Positions 1-9,424 of a DNA stretch of 64,000 nucleotides are shown piece by piece. The stretch is from Flavobacterium sp. ASW18X (GTDB taxonomy: Bacteria; Bacteroidota; Bacteroidia; Flavobacteriales; Flavobacteriaceae). The notes below the pieces were generated by a model that did not search any database, had not been told where the DNA came from, and saw nothing but the letters and a program-made list of their open reading frames with translations. The translations under genes were made by a program, and so were the position numbers. Where the stretch lies: assembly GCF_005144745.1 (NCBI RefSeq), contig NZ_SWKK01000002.1:1-64000 (forward strand). The letters run 5' to 3'. The stretch's first letter is position 1; each line of letters opens with the position of its first letter.

Positions 1-48
1 TGTTGATAACAAAATCACATTTTTTTAGGCATAGCCATGCAAGGCCTT

Positions 49-56
49 TATTTTTG
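49..56 (+). promoter_or_regulatory. -7 promoter element (TATTTTTG)
   Basis: The octamer TATTTTTG is a perfect match to the Bacteroidota -7 consensus TAnnTTTG and ends 14 bases before the ATG of the first gene. An AT-rich T-run lies further upstream, but no clear -33 TTTG is visible. Confidence 0.4.
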
Positions 57-70
57 TCGCCGTTTAGCCT

Positions 71-427
71 ATGAGACCATTAGAAATTGGAGATAAAGTC
101 TATAATGTTACCCAAGACGGGTTCGATGATTTTAAGCGTTACACCTTTTCTGTGGTTGTAAAACTAACTAAAACTTTAGCTATTCTTAAAAACGGTACAC
201 GATTAGTAAATGACCCCAAACCGTCTTACATTATGGAAGAAGTAGGGTATTCTGTATATCGCCAACGGGGGGTGCATTGGCACATGGTTTCTTTAGATGC
301 CATTAGACAAGCCCAGATAGAAAACAGAAAAATTGAGGCGTACGATTGGTTTCAGGATAAAAAATTTACACTTAAAGAAAAGCAATATATATACGAGCTT
401 TTTACCAAACAAAACAAACCGTTCTAG
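71..427 (+). CDS. hypothetical protein, 118 aa
   Basis: I do not recognise the family. The predicted product is a soluble, charged protein of 118 residues without signal peptide or membrane segment. The first half is rich in beta-branched residues, suggesting beta strands (for example residues 24-43), and the last third is likely helical with many Lys and Glu. It is supported by an ATG start 14 bases after a good TAnnTTTG promoter element and by an uninterrupted frame without a competing ORF. It is convergent with the nitrate sensor kinase gene that ends at 477 and does not appear to belong to the nitrate cluster. Confidence 0.6.
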   Translation: MRPLEIGDKVYNVTQDGFDDFKRYTFSVVVKLTKTLAILKNGTRLVNDPKPSYIMEEVGYSVYRQRGVHWHMVSLDAIRQAQIENRKIEAYDWFQDKKFTLKEKQYIYELFTKQNKPF

Positions 428-476
428 TAAGTAAAACTTTTTCCCGAAATTCAATGTCAAAATAATTTGTCTTCAA

Positions 477-2285
477 TTAGTCTTCTAGCATGTAATTAAT
501 GGTTACTCTGGTGCCGTTGCCTGGGGTGGAGTTAAAAAAGAGACGACCGTTAATGTATCCAATACGTTCTTTCATAAAAAATACACCCATGCCACCTTCG
601 CTATTATTTTTAGGTGGTTTACTTAATATTGAAGTGTCAAAACCTTTTCCATCATCTTCAATAGAAACACTTAATAGGTTTTCCGTTACATCAATAATAA
701 CTAAGATATAATTGGCCTGTGCATACTTAATGGCATTGTTCACGGCTTCTTGCGTTACACGGTAAATATTGGTTTCTGCAAGCGAATTAAAACGAATGTT
801 TACTTCAGCTTTATTTTCAAAAAGCACATTTTGCCCAGTAAGTTTTGCCAATTCCGTGGTCATTTTTTGCAATGCGGGGAATATGCCGTGGTCTCCTAAT
901 TCAGGAGGGGTTAGATTAAAGGTTGCCGTGCGTACTCCTTTTATCAGGTCAGACGTTAAGTCTTTAAGGTAAGCTACTTTTTCAGCGGCTTTTTCTGGGT
1001 GGTCTAAGTTTATAGATTGTATGTTAAAGCGTAAGGCGGTCAACATTTGCCCTATACCATCATGTATATCTTTTGCAATACGTTTGCGCTCTTCTTCTTG
1101 CCCGGCAACAATTAAACTAGCCTGTACTTGTTTCTGTTGCATACGGTCTTCATAATTACGCTGGTTCAAGGCCGCAATTTCGGCTTCGTTCTTTTTACGC
1201 TCCGTACTGTCAGAACATAGAATTAAAATACTCTGCTTAAGGGTGGTTTGGAACATGGGTATAATAGACATGTCTAACCAGATTTCTATCCCTTTGTGGT
1301 TTTGTATTTTTATTTCTTCCGTACGGATGTTGCGTTTTTTCAACGACAGTAACTCGCGCAAATATTGTTGTTGTCCTTCATTTTGCGTTAATGCTTCGTA
1401 CAGGTAAGAATTTACAGGTGTTTTTTCTAAGCCCAATAGCCCCAAGAACTTTTTGCTGATAAAGGCAATTTTACCGTTGCGGTCCGTACTGGCAAATAAT
1501 GCGGCATTGTCTATGGCAAAATTGAGTTCTTTTAGTTCCTGTAATGAAGCTTGCCTATCCTCTGCAATTTTCTGGATTTTTTGGGCATCCATTTCCGATT
1601 GTTGTCTGCGCTGCATTAAATCGCCAATGGTTCTTTTAATCTGGATAGACATCGGTTTAAAAATAAAAAGCACCTCTAATAATAGAATCAGTAATGATAT
1701 ACCCAATAAAAGATATTCCTTAAGTTTTAATTGTTGCAGGCGTTCTTTGGAAATAGTATCATACGCATTTACAATAGCATCCATTTTGGTCAAAAAATAC
1801 TGCTCGTTTTGCAGCAAGGTGTTCATCTCTTGGTCTATGGCAGCTTTGGTTCTTTGCTTTTGCAAGATGCTTTTCACGGCCTCTACCATGGTGGTGTGGT
1901 GCGGTTGTAATTCTGTAAAGAGCTGTATAATTTCCGGATTTTCCTCTTTAGGTAAACCTATGCTATCATTACCATATAACAGCCCGCTGTGCGATGTTTC
2001 CCAAACATAAAGCGTCTCTTTTAATCGTTCTGGTAAGCTGGTGTCTTCCGCACCTTTTTGTAGCAATAGACTTTCTTTGACCAATTTTTGACTGTAGGCC
2101 CTTTGGCGGCCGGCAACGTTAATTACTCTAGAGTCGCTTAATTGGGAATCTAAATGATTTTGAATAAGTATTTGTGCTACAACAATAGTTAACGCTATAG
2201 TAGCTAGGGCAAGAATATACCATTTACGAACCCTTAAAAAAGTAAGGGTGTCTAACGTTTGATGCTTCTGCCCGTTTTCTGCCAT
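477..2285 (-). CDS. NarX-like nitrate sensor histidine kinase
   Basis: Membrane sensor kinase of 602 residues, proposed to sense nitrate or nitrite in the periplasm and phosphorylate a NarL-type regulator. Visible parts are TM1 (about 22-42); a periplasmic PilJ/NarX-type sensor whose INVAGRQRAYSQ stretch (55-66) resembles the NarX P-box; TM2 (about 190-209); a coiled linker; a PAS domain (about 256-365); HisKA_3 dimerisation helix with phosphoacceptor His408 in KDIHDGIGQ; and an ATPase domain with N-box EAVNNAIKYA (513-522) and DDGKGFD. It is the last gene of the nirB-nirD-DUF4202 operon, with only 3 bases to the gene before it. The likely partner is the regulator at 12522-13205 in the facing operon. 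The family call is firm. Nitrate as ligand is inferred from the sensor domain and neighbours. Confidence 0.88.
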   Translation of the reverse strand: MAENGQKHQTLDTLTFLRVRKWYILALATIALTIVVAQILIQNHLDSQLSDSRVINVAGRQRAYSQKLVKESLLLQKGAEDTSLPERLKETLYVWETSHSGLLYGNDSIGLPKEENPEIIQLFTELQPHHTTMVEAVKSILQKQRTKAAIDQEMNTLLQNEQYFLTKMDAIVNAYDTISKERLQQLKLKEYLLLGISLLILLLEVLFIFKPMSIQIKRTIGDLMQRRQQSEMDAQKIQKIAEDRQASLQELKELNFAIDNAALFASTDRNGKIAFISKKFLGLLGLEKTPVNSYLYEALTQNEGQQQYLRELLSLKKRNIRTEEIKIQNHKGIEIWLDMSIIPMFQTTLKQSILILCSDSTERKKNEAEIAALNQRNYEDRMQQKQVQASLIVAGQEEERKRIAKDIHDGIGQMLTALRFNIQSINLDHPEKAAEKVAYLKDLTSDLIKGVRTATFNLTPPELGDHGIFPALQKMTTELAKLTGQNVLFENKAEVNIRFNSLAETNIYRVTQEAVNNAIKYAQANYILVIIDVTENLLSVSIEDDGKGFDTSILSKPPKNNSEGGMGVFFMKERIGYINGRLFFNSTPGNGTRVTINYMLED

Positions 2286-2288
2286 ATA

Positions 2289-2876
2289 CTATGCTAATGC
2301 TTGTTGTATTAATTGCAAACCTTTTTCTGAGTAGTGGAGCTCCAAAGCGGCTTTATGTCCTTTCTCAGACATTTTTTTCCAAGTTTTTTGTAATATGCCT
2401 ATCATTTTAGCATCATCATGTTTGCTTAAGAACGATTCATAGTAATGTTCTAAAAAAACGAGACAAATAACATCTTCTAGACATTGGGTTTCATCGTCTC
2501 TTTTCAGTTGTTTTTTCTGTAATAAAAACTGTACCCGATCTATGGTTTCTTGGTCGTAGCCAACTTGGGTTAGTATATCTGCTGCTTTCTTAGCATGGAA
2601 TTTCTTTAAATTCTGTCGCCATAACAAATAACCAGTTCGGTTCATCTCATAGCTTTCCCTAGGTATTTCCCATCGGCAAATGTGCTGGCAGCGAGCAGTT
2701 AGCTGTAAGGCCTCGGTGGCATTTGGTTCAAAACGATTTAAAGTTGCGGTCATTCGCTCAGCATAAAGTAGTTCTTTGGGATAGGTTTTCCCATTCACCA
2801 CTTCAGTATTAGGATCTTTAGCATTAGCAGCATCAAACATGGCAAATGCCTGTTCTAATTTTTGGGAGTTGCCCAT
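2289..2876 (-). CDS. DUF4202 family protein in nitrite reductase operon
   Basis: A soluble 195-residue protein that I assign to DUF4202, a family of unknown biochemical function often found with nitrate/nitrite assimilation genes. It is predicted all-helical with many His, Glu and Asp residues scattered through it (for instance RCQHICRWEIPR near 62-73, and HAKKAADIL near 94-102). Such a pattern recalls HD-like metal-binding helices, but I cannot show that it is a hydrolase. It lies between nirD (20-base gap) and the sensor kinase (3-base gap), so it is almost certainly co-transcribed with nitrite reductase. A role in sensing or tuning nitrogen flux is inference from context only. Confidence 0.75.
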   Translation of the reverse strand: MGNSQKLEQAFAMFDAANAKDPNTEVVNGKTYPKELLYAERMTATLNRFEPNATEALQLTARCQHICRWEIPRESYEMNRTGYLLWRQNLKKFHAKKAADILTQVGYDQETIDRVQFLLQKKQLKRDDETQCLEDVICLVFLEHYYESFLSKHDDAKMIGILQKTWKKMSEKGHKAALELHYSEKGLQLIQQALA

Positions 2877-2896
2877 AGGTATTGGTTTTTCAGACG

Positions 2897-3274
2897 TTAA
2901 TCAGAAAAGCCAATATACACAAAACCTGCTTCAATTTTTACGGGATAGGTGGCTATTGCGGGTAAATCGCCATTCAAGTTTTCTCCAGATTCTAAGGAAA
3001 AGGTTTTCTTATGCAACGGGCAGGCTACTTTAGGTATGCCTTGGTGGTCGCCAATCATACCACGGCTCAAAACCATTTCTAGCTTATGCGGACATAAGTT
3101 TTGGCATGCAAACCATTGGTTGAGTCGCTCAAAATTGAACACGGCTATCTGCTTGTCTTTGTATTTAACGCAGGCGCCGCCATCTTTTGGAAAATCGTTT
3201 ACCGAAGCCGCTTTGAACCATGTGGTGACTTCTGCTGGAGCGGTTTTGGTATATTTAGAAAGAAATGTTTCCAT
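2897..3274 (-). CDS. nirD: nitrite reductase (NADH) small subunit NirD
   Basis: A 125-residue Rieske-fold protein, the small subunit of cytoplasmic assimilatory NADH nitrite reductase. The CPH and CPLHKKTFSL motifs occupy the Rieske cluster-binding positions: CPH at about residues 61-63 and CPLH at about 86-89. In many NirD proteins the cluster ligands are incomplete; here the first motif reads CPH and the second CPLH, so both Cys and both His seem to be present and a real [2Fe-2S] centre is possible. It follows nirB by 23 bases in the same operon. Length is typical of the family. Confidence 0.9.
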   Translation of the reverse strand: METFLSKYTKTAPAEVTTWFKAASVNDFPKDGGACVKYKDKQIAVFNFERLNQWFACQNLCPHKLEMVLSRGMIGDHQGIPKVACPLHKKTFSLESGENLNGDLPAIATYPVKIEAGFVYIGFSD

Positions 3275-3297
3275 GGGTTAATTTTTAGGTTGATAGG

Positions 3298-5811
3298 TTA
3301 TTGCCATTGCTGTGGCATTTTTTGTTCGCGCATGGGTACAAAAACCAAATTATCGTCTTCTTCTTTACTGTTTACAAAATGGTTGAAGCGTTTCATCATT
3401 TCTGGATTGTTCACGGCTTGTGTCCATTCGCACTCAAACTTATTGACCAAGGTTTGCATTTCGGCTTCCAAGTCGGCCGCGATTCCTAGTTTGTCTTCTA
3501 TAATTACTTCTTTTAGATACGCCATACCACCGTCTAAACGTTCTTGCCACGCAGCAGTACGTTGTAAAGGTTTTGCCGTACGCATGTAGAACATTAAGTA
3601 GCGGTCTAGATATGTAATAACCGTTTGGTTGTCTATTTGCTCCGCCAATAGTTCTGCATGCCGTGGATTGGCGCCACCGTTGCCACCCACGTAGAGATTC
3701 CAACCGCCTTCTACAGCAATAAGGCCAAAATCCTTACCTCTGGCTTCGGCACATTCCCGAATACAACCAGATACGCCACCTTTAATTTTATGTGGAGCTC
3801 TTATACCACGATAGCGGTTCTCCAGTTCTATTCCAAAGCTTACACTCTCGTCCATACCATAACGGCACCACGTACTACCTACGCAGGTTTTAACGGTACG
3901 TAACGATTTACCATAGGCATGTCCGCTCTCAAACCCGTGGCTAATTAATTCTTTCCAAATAAGCGGAAGCTGGTTTAAGGTAGCGCCAAACAAATCGATA
4001 CGGACACCCCCAGTAATTTTGGTATACAAATCGTACTTCTTGGCTATTTCTCCTAAGGCGATGAGTTTATCTGGCGTAATTTCACCACCCGGTACCCGCG
4101 GTACTACGGAGTAGGTGCCGTTCCGTTGAATATTCGCTAAAAATCGGTCGTTAGAATCTTGTATAGCATACTCTTTATTGGCTGTATCGGCGTGAATCGT
4201 AGCCATAAGCGAAGCGACTACGGGTTTACAGATTTCACATCCATGTCCGCCATTACCATGGTTATCTAAAACCTCATTGAATGTTTCATAGCCTTTTACC
4301 TGTATTAAAGAATACAGTTCTTGTCGGTTAAAATCAAAATGTTCACAGATGTGGTCCTTGACTTCTATGCCTAACGATTTTAATGTGGCTTCCGTAAGGT
4401 CTTTAACCATAGGCTTGCAACCTCCACAGCCAGTGCCTGCCTTGGTACAGCTAACAACACCGGCCAAATCCGTAGCAGCTCCTGTTTCTATAGTATGGCA
4501 AATTTGACCTTTAGAAACGCTCTCGCAAGAACACACTTGGGCTTCGTCTGGCAAATCCATGACATTACCTAACAATCCACCGCCCTCGCTGGCAGGTAAG
4601 ATGAGTTGTGCTGGGTCTTCTGGGATGGCCATTCCATTTAGGTATATTTGGTGTAGCATGCTATAATCAGCAGCATCACCGACCATAATACCGCCCAATA
4701 ATTTTTTACCATCTAGACTTACGTTGATGCGCTTGTAAAGAAACTGGGTTTTATTTTCAAAAATGATAGATAACCCTTTATCTGCAGGCATAAATGGAGT
4801 GCCAAAACTAGCTACATCTACACCAATGAGTTTTAACTTGGTAGACATATCTATATCACTCGCCATTGTGGTATCTGTGTGCCCTAAAATTTGTTGTACG
4901 GCTACATGTGCCATATCATAACCAGGAGCCACAAGACCAAATATCATTTGGTTGTACAGGGCTACTTCTCCTATGGCGAAGATATAAGGGTCAGACGTTT
5001 GCATACGATTATTCACTTCTATACCACCACGGATTCCAATTTTTAAGCCGCAGGTTTTTCCTAATTCATCTCGTGGTCGTATACCCGCGGAAATAATGAG
5101 CATATCGGTTTCTAAAATATCATCTTCGCCAAATTCCATTCCCGTTATGACTTCATCTCCCAAAATCTGATTGGTAGCCTTGCTCAGGTGAATGTGAATA
5201 CCCATGGATTCTAGCTTTAATTGCAACACCTTACTACTACGGGCATCTAATTGTCTGGGCATTAATTTAGGAGCAAATTCTACCACATGAGGCTCTAAAC
5301 CCATATCCATAACCGCTTTTCCGGCTTCTAAGCCAAGTAGGCCGCCGCCAAGAATTGCCGCCTTACCATTCGGTTTAATTTGGTTGATGTGTTTGGCATA
5401 GGCAATCATCCCTTCTAAATCTTCAATAGTCCGGTAGACAAAAACGCCTTCCTTTTCTACACCTTTAATAGGAGGTACAAAGGGCACAGAACCTGTTGCT
5501 AGGACCAAATAGTCGTAAGTGTGTTGTTGGTTATGTTGGTCGGTTACCGTTTTGGCTTCTTTATTAATATCTACAATACGGTTATTAGTAATAAGATTGA
5601 TGTTATTTTCTGTGTACCATGAGGCAGGCGCCATTTCTAGTTTTGTAGCATTTTCATCTTCAAAATAGGCACTTAAATGAACCCGGTCGTAGGCAGGTCT
5701 TGGTTCTTCTCCAAAAACCGTTAGGGTAAACCCTGTAGTTTGGGCGGCAACAAACTTCTCACAGAACTTGTAGCCTACCATTCCGTTACCAATAACAATT
5801 ATATTTTTCAT
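3298..5811 (-). CDS. nirB: nitrite reductase (NADH) large subunit NirB
   Basis: Reduces nitrite to ammonium with NADH in the cytoplasm. The 837 residues show, in order: an N-terminal FAD/NAD-binding module starting with the dinucleotide motif IGNGMVG; BFD-like [2Fe-2S] segments with CSCES and CTKAGTGCGGC, then a second CEIC pair; a nitrite/sulfite reductase ferredoxin-like half domain; and the sirohaem/[4Fe-4S] domain with CVGSTWC (Cys643, Cys649) and CIREC (Cys683, Cys687), the complete C-X5-C and C-X3-C set. It heads the nirB-nirD-DUF4202-kinase operon and is divergent from cobA, which supplies the sirohaem precursor. A NarL-like palindrome lies 30 bases before its start. Confidence 0.96.
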   Translation of the reverse strand: MKNIIVIGNGMVGYKFCEKFVAAQTTGFTLTVFGEEPRPAYDRVHLSAYFEDENATKLEMAPASWYTENNINLITNNRIVDINKEAKTVTDQHNQQHTYDYLVLATGSVPFVPPIKGVEKEGVFVYRTIEDLEGMIAYAKHINQIKPNGKAAILGGGLLGLEAGKAVMDMGLEPHVVEFAPKLMPRQLDARSSKVLQLKLESMGIHIHLSKATNQILGDEVITGMEFGEDDILETDMLIISAGIRPRDELGKTCGLKIGIRGGIEVNNRMQTSDPYIFAIGEVALYNQMIFGLVAPGYDMAHVAVQQILGHTDTTMASDIDMSTKLKLIGVDVASFGTPFMPADKGLSIIFENKTQFLYKRINVSLDGKKLLGGIMVGDAADYSMLHQIYLNGMAIPEDPAQLILPASEGGGLLGNVMDLPDEAQVCSCESVSKGQICHTIETGAATDLAGVVSCTKAGTGCGGCKPMVKDLTEATLKSLGIEVKDHICEHFDFNRQELYSLIQVKGYETFNEVLDNHGNGGHGCEICKPVVASLMATIHADTANKEYAIQDSNDRFLANIQRNGTYSVVPRVPGGEITPDKLIALGEIAKKYDLYTKITGGVRIDLFGATLNQLPLIWKELISHGFESGHAYGKSLRTVKTCVGSTWCRYGMDESVSFGIELENRYRGIRAPHKIKGGVSGCIRECAEARGKDFGLIAVEGGWNLYVGGNGGANPRHAELLAEQIDNQTVITYLDRYLMFYMRTAKPLQRTAAWQERLDGGMAYLKEVIIEDKLGIAADLEAEMQTLVNKFECEWTQAVNNPEMMKRFNHFVNSKEEDDNLVFVPMREQKMPQQWQ

Positions 5812-5840
5812 AAGCCTCTACTTAATTGATGAATCAAAAC

Positions 5841-5856
5841 TAAGTATTATTACTTA
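5841..5856. promoter_or_regulatory. NarL-like 7-2-7 palindrome between nirB and cobA
   Basis: TAAGTATTATTACTTA consists of two inverted heptamers (TAAGTAT and, on the other strand, TAAGTAA) separated by two bases, the geometry of NarL 7-2-7 sites. A further half-site TACGTAT lies at 5884-5890. Related palindromes precede nrtA (6823) and the nitrate reductase gene (13278). For cobA a TACTTTTT sequence (one mismatch to the -7 consensus) begins 14.5 bases right of the centre, the same offset as in the other two sites. Confidence 0.55.
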
Positions 5857-5931
5857 ATTTATTACTTTTTATTTCGAAATAAATACGTATCATTGTTGCG
5901 AAATCAATAATTATAACCTAACCAAATACAT

Positions 5932-6708
5932 ATGAAAGCAATAGATAGAGAAGCGAGAATTAGTTTGGTGGGAGCAGGGCCAGGAGCAGAAGATTTAATA
6001 ACGGTAAGGGGTTTACGTACTTTACAGGATGCAGATGTGGTTTTGTATGATGCTTTGGTTTCAGAAAAGTTATTAGCAAAAATTCCTGCTGGTATTAAGA
6101 AAATATACGTAGGTAAAAGATGCGGGCAGCACAGTCTAAACCAGCAAGAAATTAATACCCTATTGGTAGAGAGCGCTTTTGCTTACGGACATGCGGTGCG
6201 TTTAAAAGGAGGTGACCCGTATGTGTTCGGTAGGGCCACGGAAGAAATAGCTTACGCCAATACCTTTGGCATTCCCGTAGCCGTAGTGCCAGGGGTAAGT
6301 AGCGTTACAGCAGTTGCAGCTAGCCAGGGTATACCTATTACTAAAAGAGGTGTAAGTTCCAGCTTTTGGGTAGTAACAGCAACTACGAGAGATGGGTCTT
6401 TTTCTAAGGATTTAAGTCTAGCGGCACAATCTTCGGCCACATTGATTATACTTATGGGAATACGTAAAATGAAAGCGTTGTCAGAAGTATTGTTACAACA
6501 TAAAAGTCCTGGGACTCCCTTCGCGATTTTGCAAAACGGAACTTTAGAAAATGAAAGTTGTACTATGGGTACATTAGGCACCATGGCAGAAGTATCGAAC
6601 ACTATAGATGTTACGCAGCCAGGTATACTTATAATTGGAGATGTAGTGGCAGAGCATAACTTCTTTTTTGAGGATGATATACAGCGTGTATTGGATTCTG
6701 TGCTGTAA
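5932..6708 (+). CDS. cobA: uroporphyrinogen-III C-methyltransferase (SUMT)
   Basis: Transfers two methyl groups from S-adenosylmethionine to uroporphyrinogen III, giving precorrin-2 for sirohaem, the cofactor of NirB. The 258 residues match the single-domain SUMT type. Visible motifs are LVGAGPGAEDLITVRG near residue 12, the GGDPYVFGR motif near 95, and the VPGVSSVTAVAASQGIPITKRG block near 121. The dehydrogenase/ferrochelatase domain found in CysG is absent, so that step must be encoded elsewhere. The gene is divergent from nirB and shares its 120-base regulatory region. The ATG start directly precedes the family's N-terminal region. Confidence 0.93.
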   Translation: MKAIDREARISLVGAGPGAEDLITVRGLRTLQDADVVLYDALVSEKLLAKIPAGIKKIYVGKRCGQHSLNQQEINTLLVESAFAYGHAVRLKGGDPYVFGRATEEIAYANTFGIPVAVVPGVSSVTAVAASQGIPITKRGVSSSFWVVTATTRDGSFSKDLSLAAQSSATLIILMGIRKMKALSEVLLQHKSPGTPFAILQNGTLENESCTMGTLGTMAEVSNTIDVTQPGILIIGDVVAEHNFFFEDDIQRVLDSVL

Positions 6709-6822
6709 ATCAAACTTTTAAATTATCAATTTGTAAATCTTATCCCTTAGTTTTTTGCATTCTGCAAAAATCCCCCTACTTAGATTCTCAATCACATAAT
6801 AATCGATATTTTTAAGTATAAA

Positions 6823-6838
6823 TACGTAATAATACGTA
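6823..6838. promoter_or_regulatory. NarL-like 7-2-7 palindrome before nrtA
   Basis: TACGTAATAATACGTA reads as heptamers TACGTAA and ATACGTA around two bases. An extra TACGTA lies at 6855-6860. An AT-rich TATAATTT begins 14.5 bases to the right of the centre, the same spacing as at the nitrate reductase site. It sits 70 bases upstream of the substrate-binding protein gene. Confidence 0.6.
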
Positions 6839-6908
6839 GTTAAATATAATTTCATACGTACATTTACAACATAAGGAATTAGAATAACCATTTAAATAAT
6901 ACCGCTTT

Positions 6909-8294
6909 ATGAAAACGATTATGACAAAATTATCCGCTTTTCTTGTTATGGCTGCACTTGTAGCCTGCGGAGGAAAAAAAGAGAAAAAGGGAGGAGAATT
7001 AGCACAAGCTGAAACAACTTCTACCGCTTTAGAGATTGAAAAACCACAATTGACGTTTGGTTTTATTAAGTTAACAGATATGGCGCCTTTGGCCATTGCA
7101 AAAGAGAAAGGCTTTTTTGAGGATGAAGGTTTATTTGTTTCTGTAGAAGCCCAGTCTAACTGGAAAAATGTGTTGGACCGTGTAATTGATGGCCAATTAG
7201 ATGGATCCCACATGCTGGCAGGGCAACCTATTGCAGCAGGTGCTGGTTTTGGTAGACAGGCCGAATTGGTGACACCTTTTTCTATGGATTTAAATGGAAA
7301 TGGTATTACGGTTTCTAATGATGTATGGTCTAAGATGAAGCCAAACGTGCCAAAAGGAGATGATGGTAAGCCGGTACATCCTATTAAAGCAGATGCTTTA
7401 AAGCCTGTAATTTCTGAATACAAGAATAGTGGTAAAGCATTTAAAATGGGAATGGTTTTCCCAGTATCTACGCACAATTATGAAATTCGTTATTGGTTAG
7501 CTGCTGCGGGCATACACCCGGGCTTATACACCGCAGATAACGTACAAGGGCAAATAGATGCAGAAGTATTATTGTCTGTTACACCACCACCACAAATGCC
7601 AGCTACTTTAGAAGCAGGTACTATTTATGGGTATTGCGTGGGTGAACCTTGGAACCAACAAGCCGTTTTTAAAGGAATTGGTGTGCCAGTAACTACCAAT
7701 TATGATATCTGGAAAAACAATCCTGAAAAGGTATTTGTAATGACCAAAAAGTTTGTAGAAGAAAACCCGAATACAGCTACAGCAGTAACTAAAGCATTAA
7801 TTAGAGCTGGTAAATGGTTAGATGAACCTGGAAACAGAGCAGAAGCCGTGAAGATTTTATCTATGCCACAATATGTTGGTGCAGATGAGGTGGTTCTTGC
7901 CAATTCTATGACGGGAACGTTCGAGTTTGAAAAAGGTGATAAACGTTCCATGCCAGATTTTAATGTATTCTATAAGTATAACGCAACGTATCCTTTCTAT
8001 TCTGATGGTATTTGGTTTTTGACTCAGATGAGAAGATGGGGGCAAATTCCAGACACAAAGCCAGCCGCTTGGTATGATGAAACCATCAAGGATATCTACA
8101 GACCAGACATCTGGAAAAAGGCTGCGGAAGCCTTAGTGGCAGAAGGTAAAATACCTGCTAGTGATATTCCAACTACAGATGGATACAAGCCTGCAACTAC
8201 TGATTTTATAGATGGTAAAACATATGATGCTAAAGACCCAATTGGATACATCAACAGTTTTGAGATAGGAAATAAAGACGATTCATCACTCTAA
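6909..8294 (+). CDS. nrtA: nitrate ABC transporter substrate-binding lipoprotein (NrtA/CmpA family)
   Basis: Periplasmic nitrate/nitrite-binding protein of 461 residues. The N-terminus has a short signal peptide ending in lipobox LVAC (Cys at residue 21), so it is probably anchored to the membrane. The mature part has the NMT1/NrtA fold: [23 protein letters not shown] near residues 48-70, and the [18 protein letters not shown] block near 244-261, typical of the NrtA/CmpA group. It is first in an operon with permease and two ATPases, with 12 bases to the permease. Its regulator site lies directly upstream. Nitrate rather than bicarbonate or cyanate is inferred from the surrounding nitrate and nitrite reductase genes. 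A second ATG at 6921 is a possible alternative start. Confidence 0.9.
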   Translation: MKTIMTKLSAFLVMAALVACGGKKEKKGGELAQAETTSTALEIEKPQLTFGFIKLTDMAPLAIAKEKGFFEDEGLFVSVEAQSNWKNVLDRVIDGQLDGSHMLAGQPIAAGAGFGRQAELVTPFSMDLNGNGITVSNDVWSKMKPNVPKGDDGKPVHPIKADALKPVISEYKNSGKAFKMGMVFPVSTHNYEIRYWLAAAGIHPGLYTADNVQGQIDAEVLLSVTPPPQMPATLEAGTIYGYCVGEPWNQQAVFKGIGVPVTTNYDIWKNNPEKVFVMTKKFVEENPNTATAVTKALIRAGKWLDEPGNRAEAVKILSMPQYVGADEVVLANSMTGTFEFEKGDKRSMPDFNVFYKYNATYPFYSDGIWFLTQMRRWGQIPDTKPAAWYDETIKDIYRPDIWKKAAEALVAEGKIPASDIPTTDGYKPATTDFIDGKTYDAKDPIGYINSFEIGNKDDSSL

Positions 8295-8306
8295 AACAAA
8301 CTCACC

Positions 8307-9413
8307 ATGAAGCAAAGTGTTACTGTTGTAAAAGATGATAATGTAAAGTTTGGTGCTACAGCAAAAGCTGTAGCGACCAAGCTGCTACCTAAAATGCCTA
8401 AATGGAATGTACAGACCTTTTTAAGAAAGGTATTAATTCCGCTTGCATCCATTTTGTTATTCATTGGATTGTGGCATGTGGGGGCAAAAGCACTGTTTAA
8501 TATAGAGGCCGATTATAAAATTGAGAAAGCATTAACCGACCAAGGTCAAGCCGCGGCAGACGAGATGGCGGCGTGTATAGCTTCTGGTGATGTAAGCTGT
8601 CAACCCAACACCTTGCCGTCTCCTGCTCAGGTTTGGACGTCCTTCAATACACTTATTGCGGACCATAAAACCATTAGTGCGGATAAAGCCGAGTTTAAAG
8701 CCAAAACAGCTGCTTTAAATGAAAAAAGAGAAGCAGAAGGCAAAGCGCCAATTACGTATACAGGCAGGCCTTCTTTTGTTGACCAGATTTTTACCAGTTT
8801 AAAAACGGTTTTCGCTGGCTTCCTTTTAGCCTTGATTATTGCAGTTCCTGTTGGTATTATTATAGGTCTAAGTCCAACTTTACGCAATAGCTTTAACTGG
8901 TTAATTCAGATTTTTAAACCCGTATCTCCTGTGGTTTGGTTGCTTTTGGTGTTCATGATTGTAAAAACCATGACCAAAGATTCAGACTCAGACAGTGCAT
9001 TTATCATATCGTTCATAAGTGTTGGGCTTTGTGCCATGTGGGCAACATTGGTCAATACGGCAATGGGCGTATCAACGGTAGACAAAGATTACATCAACGT
9101 AGCCAAGGTTTTAAAATTAGGAGCAATCCAAAAGGTGTTTAAAGTGATATTACCCTCCTCTTTACCTCTAATTTTCACAGGATTGCGGATTACTTTATCT
9201 GTAGCTTGGATGGTATTGATTGCTATTGAATTATTAGCCCAAAGTCCAGGATTAGGTTCGTTTGTATGGGAAGAATTCCAGAACGGCGCTAACGATTCCA
9301 ACTCAAAAATAATCGTTGCCATGTTCGTTATTGGGATAATCGGTTTTTTACTAGACCGTATCATGCTAACCATACAAAATATGGTGTCTTTCAATAAAAA
9401 CGCAACAGCTTAA
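8307..9413 (+). CDS. nrtB: nitrate ABC transporter permease (NrtB family)
   Basis: Inner-membrane permease of 368 residues, longer than usual (about 280). The extra length is a soluble N-terminal part and an insertion between TM1 (about 46-64) and the core, containing a Cys pair (CIASGDVSC, near 90-98). The core from about residue 150 has the BPD_transp_1 fold with about five membrane segments and an EAA-like loop ([21 protein letters not shown]) that contacts the ATPases. It lies between nrtA and nrtC-like genes with gaps of 12 and 11 bases. The periplasmic-loop insertion could interact with the binding protein; that is inference. Confidence 0.92.
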   Translation: MKQSVTVVKDDNVKFGATAKAVATKLLPKMPKWNVQTFLRKVLIPLASILLFIGLWHVGAKALFNIEADYKIEKALTDQGQAAADEMAACIASGDVSCQPNTLPSPAQVWTSFNTLIADHKTISADKAEFKAKTAALNEKREAEGKAPITYTGRPSFVDQIFTSLKTVFAGFLLALIIAVPVGIIIGLSPTLRNSFNWLIQIFKPVSPVVWLLLVFMIVKTMTKDSDSDSAFIISFISVGLCAMWATLVNTAMGVSTVDKDYINVAKVLKLGAIQKVFKVILPSSLPLIFTGLRITLSVAWMVLIAIELLAQSPGLGSFVWEEFQNGANDSNSKIIVAMFVIGIIGFLLDRIMLTIQNMVSFNKNATA

Positions 9414-9424
9414 ATAAAAGAGGT

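Noticed and set aside
1453-2010. 185-codon open frame on the plus strand inside the sensor kinase gene
   Set aside because: Its translation is Cys/Ser/Ile-rich without family features, while the opposite strand encodes a complete histidine kinase with all motifs.
3101-3589. 162-codon plus-strand frame across nirD and nirB
   Set aside because: Antisense shadow; nirD and the C-terminus of nirB occupy the other strand with recognised motifs.
5826-5837. TTGAT-GA-ATCAA as an FNR box before nirB
   Set aside because: FNR boxes need a 4-base spacer; here it is 2, and no Fnr-type protein is associated with this cluster.
6812-7477. 221-codon minus-strand frame at the start of nrtA
   Set aside because: Low-complexity Ser/Pro-rich translation; nrtA on the plus strand is a clear lipoprotein with family motifs.
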